Source of the DNA: Opitutaceae bacterium
GTDB taxonomy: Bacteria > Verrucomicrobiota > Verrucomicrobiia > Opitutales > Opitutaceae
Direction: 5' to 3'
NCBI GenBank assembly: GCA_030648295.1
Contig: JAUSID010000188.1
Coordinates: 1-64,000 of the forward strand
DNA length: 64,000 nucleotides
In this document: one piece after another, positions 1 to 7,334 of the stretch
How the letters are laid out: each line of letters starts with the position of its first letter
Position numbering within the stretch: the first letter of the stretch is position 1
Notes under the pieces: generated by a model
What the model was told of the DNA's origin: nothing
What the model saw: the letters and a program-made list of their open reading frames with translations, nothing else
Databases searched by the model: none
Translations under genes and position numbers: made by a program

Positions 1-1
1 G

Positions 2-109
2 GTCGCTTTGCCCGATGCGACCGGGGGCGGTCGCGCTCCCAGCGGCGTGACGCCCGCGCCCACGACCGGATCGGCGACGGATTCGATCGCGGAGCGGCCG
101 CCGCAATGA
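2..109 (+). CDS. 3' end of an unidentified upstream gene (partial)
   Basis: The frame is open from the window edge and ends in a TGA that shares an ATGA overlap with the following symporter gene, the usual sign of translational coupling. The visible 35 residues are rich in Pro, Ala, Thr and Gly and show no domain. Positions 17-42 match a dispersed GC-rich palindrome also seen near 14.8 kb and 28.7 kb, so the end of this protein may be encoded by repeat sequence. The function cannot be judged from this fragment. Confidence 0.4.
   Translation, partial: VALPDATGGGRAPSGVTPAPTTGSATDSIAERPPQ
17..42. repeat. Dispersed palindrome, family B (in-frame copy)
   Basis: GC-rich repeat with arms GCGACCG and CGGTCGC around GGGG, followed by GCTCCCAG. 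Similar copies lie at 14785-14837 and 28717-28779. Here it falls inside the 3' end of a reading frame. Confidence 0.6.
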
Positions 110-1605
110 CACCGGTAATCATCATTGGGATCTACCTGCTGGTGCTGGTCACGCTCGGGGTGATCAGCGCCCGATTTTTCCGCGGCGGCACGGCGGATTA
201 TTTCGTCGCGAGCCGTTCGCTCGGACCGTTCGTGCTGTTCATGACCGTCTTTGGGACGACGATGACGGCGTTTGCGATGGTCGGCAGCACGGCCGAGACC
301 TTCGAGCAGGGCGTCGGAACGTTTGGAAAACTCGCCTCGTGGTCCGCGCTGGTTCATCCAGCGTGCTTCTTCCTCATCGGGCTGCCGCTTTGGTCGCTCG
401 GCAAACGGCACGGCTACGTGACGCAAATTGAATATTTCCGCGATCGCTTCCACAGCTCCGCGCTTGGCTATGTGCTCTTCCCGGTGCTCGTCGGCCTGCT
501 GATCCCGTATGTGCTCGTCGGGCTTCTCGGCGTCGGCTCGGTGGTCGGCGGCGTAACGGCGGGCGCGTTTCCCGCTGCGTTTCCCGAGACGCGCGGCGCG
601 ATTCCGCCGTGGGTCACGATGGCGGTGATTTCGGGCGTGGTGTTGTTCTACATCTTCATTGGCGGCGCGCGCAGTACGGCTTGGGTGAATGTGTTTCAGA
701 CGATCGTCTTCGTTGGCATGGGCCTGCTCGCCTTCTGGCTCATCGCGGACAAACTCGGCGGCGTGGAGGCCGCGTCCGCCAGGGCAAATCCCGCGCGGGC
801 CGTGCGCACGGGCAACGTAGGGGAAGTCGAATTTTTCACCTACTGGATGATACCGCTCTCCGTCGGCGTGTTTCCGCACGTCTTTCAAAACTTCCTGACC
901 GCGCGTTCGGCAAAGACCTACAAATTGCTCGTGGTCGCGCAGCCGCTTTCGATCCTGCTGGCCTGGCTGCCGTGCATTCTGATCGGATTCTGGGCCACGG
1001 GCGCGTTGGTGCCGGATACCGGTGCGCCGGTGGTGCCCGCGAGAGTCAATCCCAACGCCGTCCTCGGACTGATGGTCGGCAAACTCACCTCACCCATCGT
1101 CTCTGGCCTCGTCGCCGCGGGCGTCCTCGCGGCGATTTCACTCGATGCCCAGTTCCTCGCCATGGGCACGATGTTCACGCGCGACATCGTCGTGCACCGA
1201 TTCGGCGCCGAGCGATTCTCCGACGCCGCGATTATGGCGCTCGCACGCGGGTTCATCGTCGTGCTCGTCGTCCTCTGCTACCTGCTCACGTTCACTGGCA
1301 CGCGCCAGATCTTCGCCCTGGGCACGTGGTGCTTCACCGGGTACGCGGGCCTGATCCCGCTGTTGCTCGCCGCGATTTACTGGAAACGCGTGACCAAGGC
1401 CGCCGCCCATGTGTCGGTCGTCGCTACGATTGCGGTCTGGCTCGGGCTGTTCGTCGCCTCGGATTACGGCGCGGATCGAAAATTTCTCCTCGGCGGCATG
1501 CTGCCGGTGGTCGCCGTGTTTGCGACTTGTGCGGTTTCGGTCGTGGTGGTGTCGCTATTCACCCGGCCACCACCCGCCGTCACGCTCGCGAAATTTTTCC
1601 GCTGA
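106..1605 (+). CDS. Sodium:solute symporter family protein (SSF)
   Basis: A 499-residue polytopic membrane protein with about 13 hydrophobic segments, starting with a membrane helix directly after the initiator Met. The early motif GGGTADYFVASRSLG (about residues 24-38) and the following TTMTAFAMVGS stretch are typical of the SSF family, which couples solute uptake to sodium entry across the inner membrane. Family length is usually 480-550, so the gene is complete. It overlaps the preceding frame by ATGA and is followed after 22 bp by a small DoxX-like gene, so the three may be co-transcribed. The substrate cannot be read from the sequence. Confidence 0.9.
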   Translation: MTPVIIIGIYLLVLVTLGVISARFFRGGTADYFVASRSLGPFVLFMTVFGTTMTAFAMVGSTAETFEQGVGTFGKLASWSALVHPACFFLIGLPLWSLGKRHGYVTQIEYFRDRFHSSALGYVLFPVLVGLLIPYVLVGLLGVGSVVGGVTAGAFPAAFPETRGAIPPWVTMAVISGVVLFYIFIGGARSTAWVNVFQTIVFVGMGLLAFWLIADKLGGVEAASARANPARAVRTGNVGEVEFFTYWMIPLSVGVFPHVFQNFLTARSAKTYKLLVVAQPLSILLAWLPCILIGFWATGALVPDTGAPVVPARVNPNAVLGLMVGKLTSPIVSGLVAAGVLAAISLDAQFLAMGTMFTRDIVVHRFGAERFSDAAIMALARGFIVVLVVLCYLLTFTGTRQIFALGTWCFTGYAGLIPLLLAAIYWKRVTKAAAHVSVVATIAVWLGLFVASDYGADRKFLLGGMLPVVAVFATCAVSVVVVSLFTRPPPAVTLAKFFR

Positions 1606-1627
1606 ATCATCCTGAACGGAAAACATC

Positions 1628-2080
1628 ATGAATCCTCCAACCATCGCCCACCCTCCGGCGGGAGAGACCCGCACCACCAAGTCCGTCACCCGCTACATTC
1701 CCGCGATCGCGCGGGTTCTCATGGGATTGCCCCTGGTCGTGTTCGGGCTCAACTGCTTTCTAAACTTCATTCCGCCGCCGTCGACCCCGTTGCCGGAAGG
1801 TGCGATGGCGTTCGCCGGCGCACTGGTGAAAACCGGATATATGATGCAGTTGATTGGGCTGACCCAGTTAATCGTCGGCGTCTTCCTCCTCACGAATCGC
1901 TTCGTGCCGCTCGCGCTGGTGCTCTTCGCGCCGTTCATCGTGAACAGCATCGCGTTTCACCTCTTTCTCGAGCGCTCGGGCCTGCCGATGGCGGGCGTGT
2001 TCCTTGCGCTCGAACTGTACCTCGCGTGGGTGTATCGCGCCGCCTACCGGGCACTGCTCACCGCGCGGTTCACGCCATGA
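1628..2080 (+). CDS. DoxX-like small integral membrane protein
   Basis: A 150-residue protein with a polar N-terminal tail of about 25 residues and four predicted membrane helices (about 27-47, 70-90, 95-115 and 120-140). Arrangement and length fit the DoxX/DoxD-like superfamily of small inner-membrane proteins, but no catalytic motif is visible. It lies 22 bp after the symporter on the same strand and is probably in the same transcription unit. Family assignment is by topology and general resemblance, so the name is tentative. Confidence 0.6.
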   Translation: MNPPTIAHPPAGETRTTKSVTRYIPAIARVLMGLPLVVFGLNCFLNFIPPPSTPLPEGAMAFAGALVKTGYMMQLIGLTQLIVGVFLLTNRFVPLALVLFAPFIVNSIAFHLFLERSGLPMAGVFLALELYLAWVYRAAYRALLTARFTP

Positions 2081-2137
2081 TCGCGGTCATCGTCGTGCCC
2101 AGCGGTCTCGTGCGGTCTTAGCCGTATCGATTCAGTG

Positions 2138-2171
2138 GACAACCGCGAATGAACGCGAATGGACGCAAATT
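2138..2171. repeat. Word-like repeat, GCGAAT/ACGCGAATGG type
   Basis: Imperfect tandem copies of a 9-bp word close to ACGCGAATG. The same word occurs in both orientations inside the nested inverted repeat at 25517-25783. The intergenic stretch 2081-2273 holds this repeat and the first family-C copy and no gene that I can support. Confidence 0.5.
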
Positions 2172-2183
2172 CCAGAGGGGTTT

Positions 2184-2210
2184 GAAAGGGACCGGTTATT
2201 ATCGCGGTCC
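2184..2210 (+). repeat. Family C dispersed repeat, copy 1
   Basis: First of five direct copies of a 27-bp sequence beginning GAAAGGGAC and ending TCGCGGTCC. This copy carries ACCGG where the others have ACAGG. It sits just downstream of the protease gene on the opposite strand. All five copies lie between 2.1 and 6.4 kb. Confidence 0.8.
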
Positions 2211-2273
2211 CTCAAGGTCGCGGGCGTCCCGCCGCCAATTCATGGGCTGGGAGCCCGTCGACCCACAAGCGCT

Positions 2274-2660
2274 TCAGCAGCGCAATTTCACCGCCGTGGC
2301 TGCGATCACCGGTCCGGCTGCAACAAGTTTCTTTTCCCGGGAGTCGACCTTAAGGTGCAAGCCCTCCAGCGCGCGACAGCCCAACAACGGCAAGTCCCCC
2401 GGTTCAGCGAAAACAATTTCGTCAGTCGTCTCGCTCTGGTCCACCCGCAAAATGGCGTAGCCGACGGAGCGGGTGATGATTTGCCCGTTGGCCATTTGGA
2501 TCTGAATATCTTTCTTGCGCCGCTCGATCCCGAGTTTCTCCAGGATTCTGGCCTCGATCCACGTGAACACGGAGCCGGTATCAACCATCATTCGCGAAAC
2601 CACGGCAGACTTGCCGTCCCGGTGGTTCTCCACTTTGCAGCCGACGTAGAAACGACCCAT
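2274..2660 (-). CDS. Retropepsin-like aspartic protease
   Basis: A 128-residue protein with the aspartic-protease signature MVDTGSVFTWI (Asp-Thr-Gly at about 27-29) near the N-terminus and a downstream LLGCRALEGL segment matching the hydrophobic-Gly element of single-domain retropepsin-like (clan AA) proteases. These act as homodimers, each chain giving one catalytic Asp. The start is placed at the ATG at 2660, because the longer frame upstream only translates two copies of the family-C repeat. It has no secretion signal and no obvious operon partner. The neighbouring Fic gene is divergent. Natural substrates of this bacterial group are mostly unknown. Confidence 0.75.
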   Translation of the reverse strand: MGRFYVGCKVENHRDGKSAVVSRMMVDTGSVFTWIEARILEKLGIERRKKDIQIQMANGQIITRSVGYAILRVDQSETTDEIVFAEPGDLPLLGCRALEGLHLKVDSREKKLVAAGPVIAATAVKLRC

Positions 2661-2739
2661 GGCAGATGCAAACTGGCCGGGCCTGGCGGAAAAGCAAAGC
2701 GCGTCCCGGCCGCCAAAAGCAACGAACGCTCGGGGGTCT

Positions 2740-2766
2740 GAAAGGGACAGGTTATTCTCGCGGTCC
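2740..2766 (+). repeat. Family C dispersed repeat, copy 2
   Basis: Direct copy of the 27-bp element, 54 bp before copy 3. Both lie upstream of the protease start, so its long 5' frame extension is an artefact of repeat translation. Confidence 0.85.
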
Positions 2767-2820
2767 TGGAGTCGCGACAGGTTTTCGCGCTCGGCACGTG
2801 TTGTTTCAGCGGAGGGGGCT

Positions 2821-2847
2821 GAAAGGGACAGGTTATTCTCGCGGTCC
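2821..2847 (+). repeat. Family C dispersed repeat, copy 3
   Basis: Identical in its core to copies 2 and 5. The 81-bp distance from copy 2 (start to start) and the same orientation make this a local tandem pair. Confidence 0.85.
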
Positions 2848-2900
2848 ACGACCTCGAGCTCGACCGGTTGCTGGCTGGCGCCGGCAAGTGAGGGCCCAAT

Positions 2901-3050
2901 GTGGCGCAAATAGACCTTTCGCGCCACTTTGAGTGCTTAAGTGGCGCGAATCGTTAAATGCCTGTGCTCGATTAACTATCTGCTGGCCTGAGATCGACAT
3001 TTGCGCCACATTCGGCGTGAAAGTGGCGCAAATCGCGCCATTCGCGCCAC
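2901..3050. promoter_or_regulatory. Operator array of six GTGGCGCRAA sites upstream of the fic gene
   Basis: The 10-mer GTGGCGCAAA or GTGGCGCGAA occurs at 2901-2910, 2941-2950 and 3023-3032 on the plus strand and at 2918-2927, 3000-3009 and 3041-3050 on the minus strand, so it forms inverted pairs. The last site ends 9 bp before the fic ATG. The fic product has an N-terminal winged-helix-like region, so autorepression through these sites is a natural inference. The surrounding gap 2661-3059 otherwise holds only repeat copies 2 and 3. Confidence 0.65.
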
Positions 3051-3059
3051 TATCCCGCC

Positions 3060-4469
3060 ATGCGCCAACCCATCTCCGACGAGCAACTGGACACCGTGCT
3101 CCGCGCTGTCCGACGTCACCCCGGGGGCGCCAGCATCGATGATATTCTGGCGGCGGTGAGGCCGGTCGTGCCCCGGCGCACCTTGCAGCGGTGGCTCGCT
3201 GTCCTCGTGGGGCAGCGGCGGATCGTCCCGGAAGGCGCGACCCGCAGCCGGCGCTACCGTGCGGCCGAAGCGGTTCCGACGTTGCCCGCCGGTCGCGGGG
3301 CGCGCGCGGACCCGCCCCCGACCGCTGCCGGCAAAGACCTCGACCCCATCCGCCTTTCCGCCGCCGCGAAGGAAATCAAACGGCGCGTCACCCGGCCACT
3401 GACCCAGCGCCAGCCGGTGGGCTACAAGCTTTCGTTTCTCGACGGCTACCGGCCCAACGTGTCCGCGTATCTCCCGCCCGCGTTGCGGAAAAAACTCGCC
3501 GCGCTCGGGCGGACCACCGGCGAGACGTTGCCCGCCGGCACCCACCTGCGCAAGGTGCTGGACCGGCTGCTCATCGATCTCTCGTGGAATTCGAGCCGGC
3601 TCGAGGGCAACACCTACTCGTTGCTGGAAACGCAGCGACTGCTCGAGGCGGGCGAGGCCGCCGAGGGCAAGGCGGCGCACGAGACCCAGATGATCCTCAA
3701 CCACAAGGCGGCGATCGAGCTGCTCGCGGAGCACGCGAGCGAGATCGGTTTCAACCGCTACACGCTCTGCAATCTCCACGCGTTGCTCGCGGAAAACATG
3801 CTGCCCGAACCAGCGGCGGGCGGGCGGCTGCGCACCCACGCGGTCGGGATCGGCGGCTCGGTCTATCACCCGCTCGAGGTGCCATCGACCATCGAGGAAT
3901 GCTTCGATCAGATTCTCGCCACCGCGGCCGCGATCGCGGACCCGTTCGAGCAGGCGTTCTTTGCGATGGTGCAGCTCCCCTACCTCCAGCCGTTCGAGGA
4001 TGTGAACAAGCGCGTGTCGCGGCTCGCGGCCAACATCCCGCTGGTGCAGCGCAATCTCGGGCCGTTGTCGTTCGTCGACGTGCCGCAGTCCGACTACACG
4101 CAGGCGATCCTCGGCGTCTACGAGTTGAACCGGGTGGACTACCTGCGCGATGTCTTCGAGTGGGCCTACGAGCGCTCGTGCGCGCGCTACGCCGCGGTGC
4201 GGCAGGTGCTGGGCGAACCGGATGCGTTCCGGCTGCGCCATCGCGAACGTTTGAAGGAGGTCGTCGCCACTGTCGTCCGCGACGGCATGGACAAGAAGGC
4301 CGCGGCGGCCTTTGTCCGGCGCGAGTCAGCGAAGCTGCCGGAGGCAAACGACCAAAAACGCTTCGCCGAAATGGCCGAGACGGAGCTCACGAGTCTGCAC
4401 GAGGGCAACTTCGCCCGCTACCGGCTGCGGCCATCGGAGTTTGCGGCTTGGCAGAAAACCTGGCGATGA
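3060..4469 (+). CDS. Fic-domain protein with N-terminal winged helix and altered catalytic motif
   Basis: A 469-residue protein. Residues 1-67 look like a winged-helix DNA-binding region ending in basic residues. Residues 178-183 (SSRLEG) fit the (S/T)xxxE(G/N) inhibitory helix of Fic proteins, placed before the Fic core. The core motif at 310-321 reads QPFEDVNKRVSR, where canonical Fic AMP-transferases have HxFx(D/E)GNGRxxR. The catalytic His is therefore Gln and the GNG turn is VNK. Arg319-type basic residues remain, so nucleotide binding may survive, but classic AMPylation is doubtful. The operator array directly upstream suggests a self-regulated module. It lies in an accessory island next to an orphan methylase. 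Confidence 0.8.
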   Translation: MRQPISDEQLDTVLRAVRRHPGGASIDDILAAVRPVVPRRTLQRWLAVLVGQRRIVPEGATRSRRYRAAEAVPTLPAGRGARADPPPTAAGKDLDPIRLSAAAKEIKRRVTRPLTQRQPVGYKLSFLDGYRPNVSAYLPPALRKKLAALGRTTGETLPAGTHLRKVLDRLLIDLSWNSSRLEGNTYSLLETQRLLEAGEAAEGKAAHETQMILNHKAAIELLAEHASEIGFNRYTLCNLHALLAENMLPEPAAGGRLRTHAVGIGGSVYHPLEVPSTIEECFDQILATAAAIADPFEQAFFAMVQLPYLQPFEDVNKRVSRLAANIPLVQRNLGPLSFVDVPQSDYTQAILGVYELNRVDYLRDVFEWAYERSCARYAAVRQVLGEPDAFRLRHRERLKEVVATVVRDGMDKKAAAAFVRRESAKLPEANDQKRFAEMAETELTSLHEGNFARYRLRPSEFAAWQKTWR

Positions 4470-4508
4470 GCCAATCCTGACCCATGCCCAAACCCGGCGA
4501 GGGGGTTT

Positions 4509-4535
4509 GAAAGGGACAGGTTATTTTCGCGGTCC
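4509..4535 (+). repeat. Family C dispersed repeat, copy 4
   Basis: Copy between fic and hsdM, with TTTTC instead of TTCTC near the centre. It marks the 5' border of the methylase gene, and copy 5 marks its 3' border. Confidence 0.85.
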
Positions 4536-4637
4536 TGGGCGAGCCGCCGGCTGAGACCGATCGGGTCGACGGAAACCGAATGCGTTTCGAAAATGGCGCC
4601 TCGCCAAGTCACGGCCTCTTTACACCCTCTTTTTCAA

Positions 4638-6296
4638 ATGGCCCAGGCAAAGTCTTTCTCGAACGACGCTGTGGCGGCTCATGCGCCGGCTGAGACCGCC
4701 AAGCCGGCCCGCGCCGTCCCGGACAAATCGCTCGAAAATTGGATCTGGGATGCCGCGTGCTCCATCCGTGGCGCCAAGGACGCCGGCAAATACAAGGACT
4801 ACATCCTCCCGCTGATCTTCACGAAGCGGCTCTGCGACGTCTTCGACGACGAGCTGAACCGCATCGCGGAAGAAGTCGGCGGCCGCGCCAAGGCCTTCAA
4901 GCTCGTGCGGCACGACCGGAAACTCGTCCGCTTCTACCTGCCGCTCGATCCCAAGACGCCCGACGATCCCGTCTGGTCCGTCATCCGCACGCTCTCCGAC
5001 AAGATCGGCGAGCAACTCACCACCCACCTCCGCGCGATCGCTGACGCCAACCCGCTGCTCAAAGGGATCCTCGACCGCGTCGACTTCAACGCCACCACCC
5101 ACGGCTCGCGCGACCTCGACGACGACCGGCTTTCCGCCCTGATCGAGGCCATCAGCGCCAAGCGGCTTGGGCTGCGCGACGTCGAGCCCGACATCATCGG
5201 CCGCAGCTACGAATACCTTATCCGCAAATTCGCCGAGGGAGCGGGCCGCAGCGGCGGCGAGCAATACACGCCCACCGAGGTCGGTTTCGTCATGGCCCGG
5301 CTCATGGAGCCCGAGCCCGGCATGGATTGCTACGATCCCACGTGTGGCTCCGCCGGACTCCTCATCAAGCTCGACCTCGTCCTCCGCGAGCGCATGGCGG
5401 CGAAACGGAAACTCCCCTCGCCCTCTGGGAGATGGGCAAGGGGTGAGGGTGCGAAGCATGCCCCGCTCAAGCTCCACGGCCAGGAATACGAGCCCTCCAG
5501 TTGGGCGATGGCCAACATGAACATGATCATCCACGACCTCGAAGGCCGGATCGAGATCGGGAACACGTTCAAGAATCCAAAATTTCGCGCCGGCAACCGG
5601 CTCCAGACGTTCGACCGCGTCGTGGCCAATCCGATGTGGAACCAGGACTGGTTCAAGGAGCAGGACTACGAGGCCGACCCCTTCGACCGCTTCCCGAAAG
5701 GCGCGGGCTTTCCCGGCAACAAGGCCGACTGGGGCTGGATGCAGCACATCCTCGCGAGCCTGAAACCGACGGGACGCGCGGCCGTGGTGCTCGATACCGG
5801 CGCCGCCGCGCGCGGCTCCGGCAACGCGAATACGAACAAGGAAAAGGACGTTCGGAAATGGTTCGTCGAGCAGGACGCGATCGAGGGCGTGATTTATCTC
5901 CCGGAAAATCTTTTCTACAACACGACCGCGCCCGGCATCATCATCGTCCTCAACCGCGCCAAGCCGAAGACTCGCGCCGAAAAGATCCTGCTCCTCAACG
6001 CGAGCCGCGACTTCGTGAAAGGCGACCCGAAGAATTATCTGCCCGAGGAAGCGGTCACGCGGATAGCGGAGACGTTTCTCGCGTGGAAGGAAGTCGAGAA
6101 ATTCAGCCGGATCGTCGGCACCAACGAAATCGCAAAGAACGATTACAACATTTCCCCGAGCCGCTACATTCACACCGGCGCCGCGGATGAATACCGGCCA
6201 CTGGCGGAGATTGTGGAAGAGTTGGACGAGTTGGAGGACGAGGCGCGGGAGACGGACAAGACGCTGCGGAAAATTCTCGCCCCATTCACCGTATGA
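4638..6296 (+). CDS. hsdM: Type I restriction-modification N6-adenine methylase subunit (orphan)
   Basis: A 552-residue HsdM. The N-terminal helical domain (about 30-160) is followed by the methylase fold with SAM-binding motif DPTCGSAGLL (about 232) and motif IV NPMW (about 330), the NPPF/Y variant common in HsdM. In a full system HsdM pairs with HsdS to methylate adenine. Here hsdS overlaps by ATGA but is cut to 30 codons, and no hsdR is visible, so the enzyme probably lacks a specificity subunit. About 13 codons (5412-5450) are an in-frame dispersed palindrome inside the catalytic domain. An alternative ATG lies at 4593; neither start has a clear ribosome site. Confidence 0.88.
   Translation: MAQAKSFSNDAVAAHAPAETAKPARAVPDKSLENWIWDAACSIRGAKDAGKYKDYILPLIFTKRLCDVFDDELNRIAEEVGGRAKAFKLVRHDRKLVRFYLPLDPKTPDDPVWSVIRTLSDKIGEQLTTHLRAIADANPLLKGILDRVDFNATTHGSRDLDDDRLSALIEAISAKRLGLRDVEPDIIGRSYEYLIRKFAEGAGRSGGEQYTPTEVGFVMARLMEPEPGMDCYDPTCGSAGLLIKLDLVLRERMAAKRKLPSPSGRWARGEGAKHAPLKLHGQEYEPSSWAMANMNMIIHDLEGRIEIGNTFKNPKFRAGNRLQTFDRVVANPMWNQDWFKEQDYEADPFDRFPKGAGFPGNKADWGWMQHILASLKPTGRAAVVLDTGAAARGSGNANTNKEKDVRKWFVEQDAIEGVIYLPENLFYNTTAPGIIIVLNRAKPKTRAEKILLLNASRDFVKGDPKNYLPEEAVTRIAETFLAWKEVEKFSRIVGTNEIAKNDYNISPSRYIHTGAADEYRPLAEIVEELDELEDEARETDKTLRKILAPFTV
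5412..5450. repeat. In-frame dispersed palindrome inside hsdM
   Basis: The stretch reads CTCCCCTCGCCCTCTGGGAG followed by a near-complement ending GGGGTGAGGGT. Its reverse translation gives the LTPCPSPRGRGE-type peptide known from short interspersed bacterial repeats. It adds about 13 residues between the SAM-binding motif and the NPMW motif without breaking the frame. Confidence 0.7.
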
Positions 6297-6385
6297 GCGA
6301 TGCGCCGCACGCAACCGATCTCGGCGCGCTGCCAAAATCTTGGCGAGTTGCTCCGATGGGCGACTTTCTGACCGAGGCGCAGTAG
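6293..6385 (+). pseudogene. hsdS: Truncated hsdS specificity subunit (30 codons left)
   Basis: Starts in the ATGA overlap with hsdM, the normal arrangement of type I loci. It encodes 30 residues with the LGALPKSWRVAPMGDFL segment typical of the start of HsdS (Leu-Pro-x-x-Trp). It stops at TAG 6383-6385, and the family-C repeat core begins 7 bp later. No further target-recognition domain is found downstream. The abrupt end at the repeat suggests deletion or recombination there. Confidence 0.75.
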
Positions 6386-6391
6386 AATGTT

Positions 6392-6418
6392 GAAAGGGAC
6401 AGGTTATTCTCGCGGTCC
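6392..6418 (+). repeat. Family C dispersed repeat, copy 5
   Basis: Core identical to copies 2 and 3. It directly follows the stop codon of the hsdS stump and precedes the toxin-antitoxin pair, so it marks the junction of the truncated restriction locus. Confidence 0.85.
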
Positions 6419-6462
6419 TCTTGTCGAACGTAGCGACATGACCTCGTCGAATGCCCCGGCGA

Positions 6463-6765
6463 CTATCGTGCGGTACGCCGCTCCTGCCAGTAGTCCGGGT
6501 CGCGATGCAGGTGCTTCACCGCCCAAATCACGATCCGGTCATCCTCGACCGTGTAGTAGATGCCATAGGGAAAGCGCGCGACCAGGAAGCGTCGCACGTC
6601 ATCCTCAACGATCCGCCACACGTATGGAACGGCGCGGATTTTGCCGACACCCGCCTCGATTTCATCTGCGAACGCATCACCCAATCCCGGCACCTGGCGG
6701 TTGTAACACTGGCCTGCGGCGATGTATTCGGCCAGCGCCTCTTCGGCGAACCGGTGCGTCATCAA
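6463..6765 (-). CDS. RelE/ParE-family toxin
   Basis: A 100-residue protein with the ParE/RelE fold pattern: an N-terminal helix (RFAEEALAEYIAAGQCYNRQ), a middle segment VRRFLVARFPYGIYYTVEDD, and the closing strand IVIWAVKHLHRDPDYW. The RxPYxIYY and HxxRxPxYW elements are typical of ParE-like toxins, which target gyrase or ribosome-bound mRNA depending on subgroup. Its ATG overlaps the antitoxin stop by 4 bp, so the pair is translationally coupled. It lies at the edge of the island holding the broken restriction locus. Confidence 0.85.
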   Translation of the reverse strand: MMTHRFAEEALAEYIAAGQCYNRQVPGLGDAFADEIEAGVGKIRAVPYVWRIVEDDVRRFLVARFPYGIYYTVEDDRIVIWAVKHLHRDPDYWQERRTAR

Positions 6766-6992
6766 CCCAGGGCAGCTCGCGCGCGACGCAAGGCTTCATC
6801 GCCGTCAATAAGAGCCGCCTTGCCCGAACGCACCTCCTCGCGCCGACGGCGAATTTCCTCCAAGTGCGCCCGCTCTACCGTGGGATCGGCTTCGCCGGAA
6901 AGGCTGTCGAGCAGCATTTCCACGAGCAAGGCACGACCGGCGCTCGGCAAACCGAGTGCTTCGGCGGCGACTTTTTCGACGGTGGAACCCAC
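6762..6992 (-). CDS. Addiction-module antitoxin (PF09720-like)
   Basis: A 76-residue helical protein with the EALGLPSAGRALLVEMLLDSL pattern typical of the putative addiction-module component family: an N-terminal region ending in Leu-Pro, an R/L-rich helix, then DSLSGE and an ExxRRRxEVRSGKAALIDGDEALRRAR C-terminus that should wrap around the toxin. It is the first gene of the pair and overlaps the ParE-like toxin by 4 bp. Such antitoxins usually bind their own promoter, but no clear operator was recognised upstream. Confidence 0.85.
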   Translation of the reverse strand: MGSTVEKVAAEALGLPSAGRALLVEMLLDSLSGEADPTVERAHLEEIRRRREEVRSGKAALIDGDEALRRARAALG

Positions 6993-7334
6993 ACGTGAAA
7001 GATGCGCGAGGATCCGCCAAAATCAAGGTGCATCCCCGGGGCGGCAGCAGTCTTTCCGGATGAGTCACGGCATCGGCGTAACAGCGGTCAAGCTCGTCGA
7101 GTGGCACTGGCGAACGATCAACCCATGTCCGACGCGAAGGGCAGCCAGCGGCCCGGTCAGCGGACCGCGATTTTCTCGCAGTCCGAAAACTCCCAAGCGT
7201 CCTGTCGCTCGGCGAGGCCGGTGGCGAGGAGATGGTTTCGCAAGAGAAAGAGGATGAAACGCCCCACAGAGGGCGATTACTTCGCGTCTTCCCCGTCTCG
7301 CGTTCTTCCGTCTCTCGCGTTCTTCCGCAGTTCT
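6993..7334. other. Gap without a supported gene
   Basis: The stretch separates the toxin-antitoxin pair from the reductase gene. On the minus strand there is a short frame ending near 7156 with ATGLAERQDAWEFSDCEKIAV, which looks protein-like but is only about 35 codons and matches nothing I recognise; it may be the tail of a decayed gene. Positions 7281-7331 are a word-like tandem array built from CGTCTCTCGCGTTCTTC-type units just downstream of the reductase stop codon. Confidence 0.4.

Noticed and set aside
2661-2927. N-terminal extension of the retropepsin-like protein
   Set aside because: The extra residues are mostly translations of family-C repeat copies 2 and 3 (RENNLSLS twice).
2184-6418. 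Insertion sequence carrying the 27-bp repeats
   Set aside because: No transposase frame and no terminal inverted repeats were found; copies are single direct units.
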